Positions 1-4,121 of a stretch of DNA of 6,360 nt are shown piece by piece (within the stretch, counting starts at the first letter, position 1; every line of letters begins with the position of its first letter). This stretch comes from Chrysiogenia bacterium (GTDB lineage Bacteria; JAGRBM01): assembly GCA_020434085.1 (NCBI GenBank), contig JAGRBM010000490.1:1-6360 (forward strand). Direction: 5' to 3'. The position numbers and the translations under genes are program-made. Below the pieces are notes generated by a model that saw nothing but the letters and a program-made list of their open reading frames with translations, searched no databases and was not told the DNA's origin.

Positions 1-123
1 CACAAGCTCGCCAGCAAGACGAAGAAAGCCGTCGCCGCCACCGCCGAGGGCAAAGCCGCCTGCCACTCAGACCTCACGCCGGCCGAAGAAGCGCGCAGGA
101 TTCAGGAGAGCGGGGCGGCGTAG
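1..123 (+). CDS. C-terminal end of an unrecognised protein (partial)
   Basis: The first reading frame is open from base 1 to a TAG at 121-123 and gives the last 40 residues of a protein whose start lies outside the window. The tail is rich in lysine and alanine, with a basic stretch (SKTKKAV) followed by a more acidic segment (LTPAEEARRIQES). By hand count 34 of 40 codons end in G or C, which is strong for coding DNA in a GC-rich genome. There is a single Cys-His pair (CH at residues 21-22 of the visible part) but no recognisable motif. No family can be named from this fragment. The gene ends 24 bp before the first repeat of the downstream element. Confidence 0.6.
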   Translation, partial: HKLASKTKKAVAATAEGKAACHSDLTPAEEARRIQESGAA

Positions 124-147
124 GGGGTCTGCGTCGGCCTGGGGCAC

Positions 148-257
148 GTTGAGATCCTTCGCGTTGTTCAGGATGATAATCTTGGGCGGGAACGCGTATA
201 TTTGATGACCTGCAATCCCCGTGGTTGTCATCCTGAGCGCAGCGAAGGATCTCAACC
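148..257. repeat. Left inverted-repeat doublet flanking the GIY-YIG gene
   Basis: Two copies of a repeat with core TCATCCTGAG...GCGAAGGATCTCAAC lie head to head. Copy A (148-180) is a degenerate copy on the minus strand; copy B (223-257) is on the plus strand; 42 bases lie between them. The whole 110-bp unit aligns to the reverse complement of the unit at 615-738, spacer included (shared GATGA.. ends, a TGGGC..GGAA block and an AATCCC block). The arrangement resembles REP doublets or a small MITE. From memory, this core is widespread in several GC-rich phyla and its translation, VILSAAKDL, turns up in many spurious protein predictions. Confidence 0.85.
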
Positions 258-292
258 GCTTTCGCGTTGGCGTAGAACCATGGTGGAAGGTG

Positions 293-586
293 ATGAGGCG
301 CGAGCACCGCTATTACGTTTACATCATGGCGAGCAAGAGTCGGGTTCTCTACGTTGGAATGACCAACAGCCTTGAACGGCGCGTCTGGGAGCATCGGAGC
401 GGCGACGGCAGCGCCTTCACCAGGAAATACCATGTACACAAACTCGTCTACTTTGAAGAAACCGACGATGTGAATGTCGCGATCGAGCGCGAGAAGCAGC
501 TCAAGGGCTGGAAACGTGAGCGCAAGGTTGCGCTGATCGAAGCGGAGAATCCCAAGTGGCTCGACCTGGCTGAGAAATGGTTCTGA
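293..586 (+). CDS. GIY-YIG domain endonuclease (small, UPF0213/COG2827-like)
   Basis: This is a 97-residue single-domain protein of the GIY-YIG nuclease superfamily, whose members cut DNA with one metal ion. The first strand motif is YYVYI (residues 7-11), followed by LYVGMTNSLERRVWEHR, which holds the YVG half of the signature, the conserved arginine and the histidine. A later segment, AIEREKQLKGWKRERK, carries the expected metal-binding glutamate and the conserved Lys/Trp/Lys pattern. Length and domain order match the short family members that consist only of the nuclease domain. The start at ATG 293 follows a GGAAGG (285-290) and begins right before the conserved YVYI. The frame is open further upstream to 221, but those extra 24 residues are encoded by repeat copy B and are almost certainly not translated. 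The gene is enclosed by inverted repeats, so it may belong to a mobile or homing-like unit. Its true substrate is unknown. Confidence 0.88.
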   Translation: MRREHRYYVYIMASKSRVLYVGMTNSLERRVWEHRSGDGSAFTRKYHVHKLVYFEETDDVNVAIEREKQLKGWKRERKVALIEAENPKWLDLAEKWF

Positions 587-614
587 GCCCAGTGTGCCGT
601 GCAAACTGGTGATC

Positions 615-738
615 GGTTGAGATCCTTCGCTGCGCCCTTCGGGCTACGCTCAGGATGACAACCGTGGGATTACGAGTTGTACGATGACAAGTTTCCTGGC
701 CCAGGCTGTCATCCTGAGTGCAGCGAAGGATCTCAACC
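615..738. repeat. Right inverted-repeat doublet flanking the GIY-YIG gene
   Basis: Copy C (615-663, minus orientation) and copy D (708-738, plus orientation) form a second doublet separated by 44 bases. Copy C carries about 14 extra bases that include the small hairpin GCCC-TTC-GGGC (634-644). Without that insertion the unit has the same length as the left doublet (110 bp) and matches its reverse complement. The doublet lies between the convergent nuclease and lipoprotein genes, 28 bp after the first and 23 bp beyond the stop of the second, so its strong dyad could also work as a transcription terminator for both. Confidence 0.85.
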
Positions 739-761
739 TGTAGCGTGCCGGCGCCCGCTTC

Positions 762-1133
762 CTACTCCGTCACCATCAACTCCCTGACCTTCATCTCATC
801 TCCCCCGCAGAGCTGGGAGCAGTCGATGGCCACGGTGGCGTCCTCGGTCGCGGTGAAGCTGACCGAGCCGCTGTCGGTGCGGTCGATGGCGATGAGCTCG
901 GTGCCGCCGGGCGTAATCACGGCGACGTTGCAGTGGGGGAAGGTGCTCTCCTCGTTGAGGAGTTCCCAGGTGACCAGCACGCTCTGGCCGGCGGTGGCCG
1001 GGTTGGGGCTCACGTTGAATTCCTCGATGGTGAACACGGCCAGGCAGCCATTTAGAAGCTCGTCGCAGCCGCTCGTGAAGACGAGGGTGAGGGCAAGGGA
1101 GAAGACGGCGGCGGTGATTCGAAGGGCGCGCAT
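762..1133 (-). CDS. Small putative lipoprotein with Ig-like beta domain
   Basis: The 123-residue product begins with a basic residue pair, a hydrophobic stretch (residues 6-19) and TSGC with cysteine at 23, which looks like a lipoprotein signal peptide. The lipobox is imperfect: threonine stands at -3 where leucine is usual. The mature part has the FNVSPNPATAGQSVLVTWEL pattern (about residues 39-58) that is typical of Ig-like, CARDB-like beta-sandwich domains, then alternating strands to the C-terminus. Mature cysteines at about 23, 30, 68, 104 and 108 could allow disulfides, the first being the lipid anchor. No enzyme motif is present; the likely role is a surface or periplasmic binding or structural protein. 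No clear ribosome binding site precedes the ATG. It is transcribed divergently from hicB across 66 bp. Function is unknown. Confidence 0.72.
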   Translation of the reverse strand: MRALRITAAVFSLALTLVFTSGCDELLNGCLAVFTIEEFNVSPNPATAGQSVLVTWELLNEESTFPHCNVAVITPGGTELIAIDRTDSGSVSFTATEDATVAIDCSQLCGGDEMKVRELMVTE

Positions 1134-1151
1134 GGCTGAAGTCTAGCGCGA

Positions 1152-1181
1152 CTGGCGGCGCCGGGGGGAAGGGGGTAGAAT
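1152..1181 (+). promoter_or_regulatory. Possible hicBA promoter
   Basis: TAGAAT at 1176-1181 matches five of six bases of a sigma-70 -10 box. The best upstream partner is CTGGCG at 1152-1157 (three of six, 18-bp spacing), so the -35 is weak. The predicted transcript would start near 1188, leaving a very short leader that just includes the GAGG (1188-1191) before ATG 1200. This is a weak prediction. Confidence 0.28.
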
Positions 1182-1199
1182 GGTTTCGAGGTTTTTCTC

Positions 1200-1424
1200 A
1201 TGCGAAGCGTCAAGATCATTGTAGAGAAGCACCCGGACGGCTACGTGGCCTATCCCTTGGGACTCAAGGGGGTCGTCGTCGGCCAGGGGGAGACCCGCGA
1301 GGCAGCCGTGGCTGATGTGAAGTCCGCGATTGCGTTTCATATTGAAACCTTCGGGGCCGAGGCGTTTGAGGGTGACGACGAAGTGCTTGAGGCCTACGTC
1401 GAAGAAGCGGCGATTGCGAGCTAG
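1200..1424 (+). CDS. hicB: HicB-family antitoxin, short form
   Basis: The product is 74 residues long and has the HicB core: an N-terminal beta strand (VKIIVEK), the DGYVAYPLGLKGVVVGQGET segment, and the following helix EAAVADVKSAIAFHIETFG. In the family this fold binds and blocks the HicA ribonuclease. Many HicB proteins, such as the E. coli one, carry an extra C-terminal DNA-binding domain for autoregulation. Here the protein ends shortly after the core in an acidic tail (EGDDEVLEAYVEEAAIAS), so no DNA-binding domain is visible. The start at ATG 1200 is preceded by GAGG at 1188-1191, eight bases away. The stop TAG overlaps the GTG start of hicA by one base, which suggests translational coupling with the antitoxin made first. 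Confidence 0.88.
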   Translation: MRSVKIIVEKHPDGYVAYPLGLKGVVVGQGETREAAVADVKSAIAFHIETFGAEAFEGDDEVLEAYVEEAAIAS

Positions 1425-1663
1425 TGCCGAGGTTCCCGGTCGATGCCCCCCGCGCCCGGGTTCTCCGCGCCCTCGAATCGCTGGGTTTCCGGGTCGTCCG
1501 TGAAGGCAACCACATCGCAATGATTCGCGAAAATTCAGATGGAACCCGCACACCGCTTACGTTGCCAAATCATGCCACATTGAAAGGCTCGACTCTCCGA
1601 ACCATCTGCACACAGGCGCGCATTTCACGAGAAGATTTCTTGAGGGCCTACAGCAAGGCCTGA
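1424..1663 (+). CDS. hicA: HicA-family mRNA interferase toxin
   Basis: This 79-residue protein has the compact double-stranded-RNA-binding-like fold of HicA toxins, which cleave mRNA. The family features are in order: helix RVLRALESLGF (12-22), the VVREGNHIAMIRE strand pair with the putative catalytic histidine at 30, the LTLPNHATLKGSTLRTI segment, and the final helix ISREDFLRAY. All key parts are present, so the toxin looks intact. It starts with GTG at 1424 inside the TAGTG overlap with hicB; no other good start lies between this point and the catalytic region. The order antitoxin then toxin is the reverse of E. coli hicAB but is common in the wider family. A terminator follows 12 bp after the stop. 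Confidence 0.88.
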   Translation: MPRFPVDAPRARVLRALESLGFRVVREGNHIAMIRENSDGTRTPLTLPNHATLKGSTLRTICTQARISREDFLRAYSKA

Positions 1664-1675
1664 TCATCGCTCGAC

Positions 1676-1704
1676 AAAAAAGGCCCGGCAATGCCGGGCC
1701 TTTT
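1676..1704. terminator. Bidirectional intrinsic terminator
   Basis: GGCCCGGC (1682-1689) pairs with GCCGGGCC (1693-1700) around a three-base loop. Six A's precede the stem and four T's follow it, so it can end transcription in both directions. It serves the convergent hicBA (plus) and the 1725-2117 receiver gene (minus). Confidence 0.9.
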
Positions 1705-1724
1705 GGCTGTTTCAGTTTCGGCGC

Positions 1725-2117
1725 TCAGACCGCCACCTGCGCGAGCGCGGGTGCGAGGCCCAGCTTGTTGCAGACCAGGATTCGCAGGCCCGCGGCGTCG
1801 ATGGGTTTGGGGACGTGGCCGTTGAAGGTGCCGTCCTTTAGAAGGTCGACGGAGATGTTGGCGCTCATGGCCACGATGCTCGTCGCGCGAAGGTCGGGGA
1901 TCTTGCGCAGGTTGCGGGCGGCGGTGGCGCCGTCCATTCCCGGCATGACCCGGTCCATCAGGATGAGCTCGGGCTTGTGATCGCTGGCGGCCTGAATGGC
2001 GCTCTGTCCGTCCTCGGCCTCGACAATGGTGACCGGCAGGCATTCGAGCGAATCGCGCACGTAATTGCGGTGAAATCCCTGGTCGTCGACGACCAGGACA
2101 ATCGGCTGGCGGGACAT
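1725..2117 (-). CDS. Stand-alone response-regulator receiver domain (pair A, copy 1)
   Basis: This 130-residue protein is a single CheY-like receiver domain with no output domain. The metal-binding acidic pair is D11-D12, the phospho-acceptor is D55 in ILMDRVMPGMDG, the switch Ser/Thr is S85 in AMSAN, and the conserved lysine is K104 in VPKPID, so phosphorylation should be possible. The stretch between S85 and K104 is three residues shorter than in CheY and has a distinctive DGTFNGH sequence, which points to a shortened alpha4-beta5 region. The protein shares about 62 of 115 aligned residues (hand alignment) with the 2478-2891 product, so the two are recent paralogues. It has its own promoter region and ends at the bidirectional terminator. 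It probably relays phosphate to or from a partner encoded elsewhere. Confidence 0.93.
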   Translation of the reverse strand: MSRQPIVLVVDDQGFHRNYVRDSLECLPVTIVEAEDGQSAIQAASDHKPELILMDRVMPGMDGATAARNLRKIPDLRATSIVAMSANISVDLLKDGTFNGHVPKPIDAAGLRILVCNKLGLAPALAQVAV

Positions 2118-2411
2118 GTACCCTGCTCCCTATCTGCGCACTGCCTGCCCGGATCGGTTCCGAGTCTTCCCTCTGCGGAACCGCGGCGGGCAACGCTGCC
2201 CCCAAGAGCCCCATCCTCCGACAAATGGGGCGTTGTGTCAAGCCACTGTACGATACAAGTATCCGTTGTTGCGGCGTTTTTCGGGATCAGGGTGTCCAGG
2301 ACGCGGCGCGGCGCCCCGTTTCACAAGGGAAAACGAAGGCTTCGGCGTACTTGTTACATCTTGCAAGGTTGCCCTCCCGTCGGGGTGTACACTGCCACAG
2401 CGTCCGAAAGA
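2118..2411 (-). promoter_or_regulatory. Upstream region of the 1725-2117 receiver gene
   Basis: No gene is supported in this stretch. It holds the promoter described at 2213-2241, the dyad GATAC-AA-GTATC region (arms 2252-2256 and 2259-2263) just upstream of the -35 box, and two possible hairpins in the predicted leader: CGGTTCCG (2155-2162) with CGGAACCG (2176-2183), and GGGCA (2188-2192) with TGCCC (2197-2201). The ribosome binding site before ATG 2117 is a purine run, GGGAGCAGGG, ending three bases before the start. Confidence 0.5.
2213..2241 (-). promoter_or_regulatory. Putative sigma-70 promoter for the 1725-2117 receiver gene
   Basis: Read on the minus strand, TTGACA (2241-2236) is a perfect -35 box. 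After 17 bases comes GAGGAT (2218-2213), which matches three of six positions of the -10 consensus, including the important A at 2 and T at 6. Transcription would begin near 2206 and leave a leader of about 88 bases. The 10-base arms-and-gap dyad at 2252-2263 is centred near -51 and could bind a regulator. Confidence 0.45.
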
Positions 2412-2446
2412 AAAGCCCCGCTTCCTCATCCAGGAAGCGGGGCTTT
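2412..2446 (-). terminator. Intrinsic terminator of the three-gene receiver operon
   Basis: A 15-bp perfect stem (2412-2426 with 2432-2446) closes a five-base loop (CATCC). On the minus strand it is followed by the T-rich CTTTCGG, 31 bases after the stop of the 2478-2891 gene. The plus-strand side is also followed by TTTCTTG, so some bidirectional activity is possible. It separates the operon from the downstream receiver gene at 1725-2117. Confidence 0.88.
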
Positions 2447-2477
2447 CTTGTTGTGCCCTCATTGGTGTCGGGTGTGC

Positions 2478-2891
2478 CTAGCCGGCGCGGCGCAGCCAGC
2501 TCGTAATGCCCAAGCGCTCGGCCACCAGCGCGCGCAGCGCGTCGGCCTGGATGGGTTTTTCGACGTGGCCGTTGAAGGTGCCGTCACAGAGCAGCGCCGG
2601 GTCGAGGTTGGCCGAGACGCACAGGATCTGCGTGGCCTTGAGCTCGGGGCGCCTTCGAATGGCCAGCGCGGCGGTGCGCCCGTCCATCACCGGCATGACC
2701 CGGTCCATCAGGATGAGCGCCGGGCGCTCGGCAATGGCCAGCTCGATGGCCTCGCGGCCCTCGCGCGCGTAGCTCAGCCATGCGGGCAGGCCCGAGAGCG
2801 CCTTGGCCACGAAGGCCCGGTGGAAGGGGGCGTCATCGACGATGAGCACCTTGGGGTCAAAGGGCAGGGGCGAGTAATTGGGGATATCCAT
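2478..2891 (-). CDS. Stand-alone response-regulator receiver domain (pair A, copy 2)
   Basis: The product is a single receiver domain of 137 residues, counted from ATG 2891. That start has a GAAGGA seven bases upstream; a GTG at 2906, which would add five residues, lies directly after GGAA and is less likely. Counting from the ATG, the acidic pair is D19-D20, the phospho-acceptor is D63 in ILMDRVMPVMDG, the switch serine is S93 in VSAN and the lysine is K112 in VEKPIQ. It has the same shortened SAN-to-K spacing and DGTFNGHV motif as the 1725-2117 protein. A proline-rich lead (NYSPLPFDP) precedes the domain. It is the last gene of the 3776-2478 operon, 18 bp after the stop of the pseudo-receiver gene, and a terminator follows. 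Its kinase is not in the window. Confidence 0.92.
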   Translation of the reverse strand: MDIPNYSPLPFDPKVLIVDDAPFHRAFVAKALSGLPAWLSYAREGREAIELAIAERPALILMDRVMPVMDGRTAALAIRRRPELKATQILCVSANLDPALLCDGTFNGHVEKPIQADALRALVAERLGITSWLRRAG

Positions 2892-2909
2892 GGTGAGATC
2901 CTTCACTTC

Positions 2910-3332
2910 CTAGCGAACGCCCGCGACGGCATCGAATTGTGTCGGGTCCCACTGACCCAGACCGAGCAGGCCGGCGATTTCCGCGCCGAGTTCGTTTGCA
3001 TTGGCCGGACGCGGCATCATGCGGTCCACGCCGAGAAGTTTGAGTTGCTGGTAGACGCGAAAATCGAATGCCAGTGCCGAGCAGAAGAGCACGCGCGGCG
3101 CGGCCCGGCCGGTCTCGGCCAGCAGCACGCGGAGCATTTCGAGTTCGCGGCCGCTCACCTCCACGCCGCCCAGCAGCAGCAGGTCGGGCATGTCGAAGGA
3201 AAGCCGCCGCTCCAGGGCGTCGACGCCCGCAAAGACGCTCAGCTCCACGCCGAGTTCATCGCAGGCCGGCACGAGCAGGCACTGCAGGGCTCCGGCGGGG
3301 TCGAGGGCGAAGATCTTGGTATCGTTGTACAT
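2910..3332 (-). CDS. Degenerate receiver domain lacking the phospho-acceptor Asp
   Basis: The 140-residue protein keeps the receiver fold but not its chemistry. The first strand KIFALD has only one acidic residue (D11). The position that normally holds the phospho-acceptor is glycine 55, in PDLLLLGGVEVSG. The switch serine S85 remains (VLFCSALA), while the conserved lysine is replaced by R108 in MPRPAN. From residue 81 on it closely follows the neighbouring 3363-3776 protein (VLFCSALAFDFRVYQQLKLLGV against LVFFSAIFRDLRTRHYLKDLGV), so it looks like a diverged duplicate. Such pseudo-receivers can act through fixed protein contacts or bind other signals. The ATG at 3332 has an excellent AGGAG site, the frame is intact and GC-rich, and the gene sits 30 bp after its upstream neighbour, so it is unlikely to be a decayed pseudogene. 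Confidence 0.85.
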   Translation of the reverse strand: MYNDTKIFALDPAGALQCLLVPACDELGVELSVFAGVDALERRLSFDMPDLLLLGGVEVSGRELEMLRVLLAETGRAAPRVLFCSALAFDFRVYQQLKLLGVDRMMPRPANANELGAEIAGLLGLGQWDPTQFDAVAGVR

Positions 3333-3362
3333 GGCGCTTCTCCTGTTTCGTGATGTGACCGC

Positions 3363-3776
3363 TCAGGCGGCCGGCGCCTCTGCCCTGCGGGGGCCGATCA
3401 GTTGAATGTTGAGCAGGCCGGCGATCTTCTCGCGAAGCTGCAGGATGGACATGGGCTTGTCCATGACGACTTCGACGCCCAGGTCTTTGAGGTAATGGCG
3501 CGTGCGCAGGTCCCGGAAGATGGCCGAGAAGAAGACCAGCTTGGGCCGGCGACCGGCGCTGCTGGCGACCAGCTCACGAATGAAGTCGATGCCGCTGCCG
3601 TCGGGCAGCAGTCCGTCGACCACGATGACGTCGGGGGCCGCGCGTTCCAGGCGCGCCTTGGCATCGCGGATGCGATCGAATCCCTCGAAGGCGAATCCGA
3701 TGTTGGTGATCGCCTTCTCAAGGAGCCGCCGGGTGGCGGCGTCGTCTTCAATGGCAAAGATCAGTGGCTTGTTCAT
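3363..3776 (-). CDS. Stand-alone response-regulator receiver domain (pair B, canonical)
   Basis: This is the first gene of the three-gene operon and encodes a 137-residue single receiver domain. The signature is complete: acidic cluster E10-D11-D12, phospho-acceptor D54 in VIVVDGLLPDGSG, switch serine S84 in VFFSAI, and K107 in VMDKPM. The spacing from S84 to K107 is of normal CheY length, unlike the pair A proteins. No DNA-binding or enzymatic domain follows; the C-terminus is a short basic-then-alanine tail (PRRAEAPAA). The ATG at 3776 has AAGGA about ten bases upstream. A 345-bp regulatory region lies in front of it. The role is likely phosphorelay or signalling by protein contact with unlinked partners. 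Confidence 0.92.
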   Translation of the reverse strand: MNKPLIFAIEDDAATRRLLEKAITNIGFAFEGFDRIRDAKARLERAAPDVIVVDGLLPDGSGIDFIRELVASSAGRRPKLVFFSAIFRDLRTRHYLKDLGVEVVMDKPMSILQLREKIAGLLNIQLIGPRRAEAPAA

Positions 3777-3872
3777 CTCTCTTGCGTCCTTCCCGTTCGC
3801 GTGGAACGTCCGCTCGCATGAGAGGCTTACAGAGCAACGGCGGTGCCATCGCTGTTTTAAGTTTTGTTAAGG

Positions 3873-3915
3873 AATATAAACCCAATGATTTCAGTGGGTT
3901 GGACGCAAAAGTCCA
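3873..3915 (-). promoter_or_regulatory. Possible activator-dependent promoter of the receiver operon
   Basis: On the minus strand TATATT (3878-3873) could serve as a -10 box about 100 bp before ATG 3776. There is no recognisable -35 box at the right distance (CAACCC). At that place sits a dyad, TGGAC-GCAAAA-GTCCA (3900-3915). If transcription begins seven bases after the hexamer, at 3866, the dyad centre (3907.5) falls at -41.5, the usual place for a class II activator. The same A/T-rich bases also read TATAAA on the plus strand, so the direction is uncertain. Confidence 0.3.
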
Positions 3916-3924
3916 GCGGCACAG

Positions 3925-3940
3925 TGTGAGAGCCGTCACA
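3925..3940. promoter_or_regulatory. CRP-like operator, perfect half-sites
   Basis: TGTGA-GAGCCG-TCACA matches the CRP-type consensus TGTGA-N6-TCACA at all ten defined bases, and one more flanking base pair continues the symmetry (GTGTGA/TCACAC). The factor in this organism is unknown; CRP, Vfr, Clp and GlxR-type regulators use this pattern. Confidence 0.6.
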
Positions 3941-4019
3941 CCGCAAAATACCGCTATGCAAAGCTTGCGTGCGTGTAACCCAGGAGTGTCGCCCAAATTT
4001 GTCGATCGCCGAAAACGCG

Positions 4020-4058
4020 CGTGAACCATCTCACAACGCGGTTGTGAGAAAAGTCACG
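4020..4058. promoter_or_regulatory. Double CRP-like operator with overall dyad symmetry
   Basis: Two sites lie side by side: CGTGA-ACCATC-TCACA (4020-4035) and TGTGA-GAAAAG-TCACG (4043-4058). Each matches nine of the ten defined bases of TGTGA-N6-TCACA, and the single deviations are mirror images. The centres are 23 bp apart, about two helical turns. The inner halves also form a strong palindrome with arms TCTCACAAC (4029-4037) and GTTGTGAGA (4041-4049). The array ends 63 bp before the TTG start at 4122. Confidence 0.55.
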
Positions 4059-4121
4059 TTGGTGGTGTGCTAGGGTTGGGGCACCGATGCGCACAAAGCA
4101 TGAAGTAAATGGGATGCCATC

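Larger units (their letters stand above)
3777..4121. promoter_or_regulatory. Divergent intergenic control region
   Basis: No gene is supported between the receiver operon and the peptidase gene. The region contains an A/T-rich patch (about 3853-3880), a possible minus-strand -10 box, a TGGAC dyad and three CRP-like sites, which are listed separately. Both neighbouring genes point away from it, so it may control both. Confidence 0.6.

Noticed and set aside
74-604. Minus-strand open frame of 176 codons
   Set aside because: It is antisense to the GIY-YIG gene and runs through the repeats; its end includes HPEQREGSQ, the usual false peptide from the repeat read in reverse.
2892-2906. GTG at 2906 as start of the 2478-2891 receiver gene
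   Set aside because: The GAAGGA that would serve ATG 2891 lies inside this extension, while the GTG itself has no site at a workable distance.
2910-3332. Pseudogene call for the degenerate receiver
   Set aside because: The frame is complete, has a strong AGGAG site and normal operon spacing, and keeps the hydrophobic core and S85; only the phosphorylation residues changed.
1977-3353. Long plus-strand open frame of 458 codons
   Set aside because: It runs antisense through the receiver genes, which have clear catalytic motifs, terminators and ribosome binding sites on the minus strand. Its product has no recognisable domain and is a shadow of GC-rich coding DNA.
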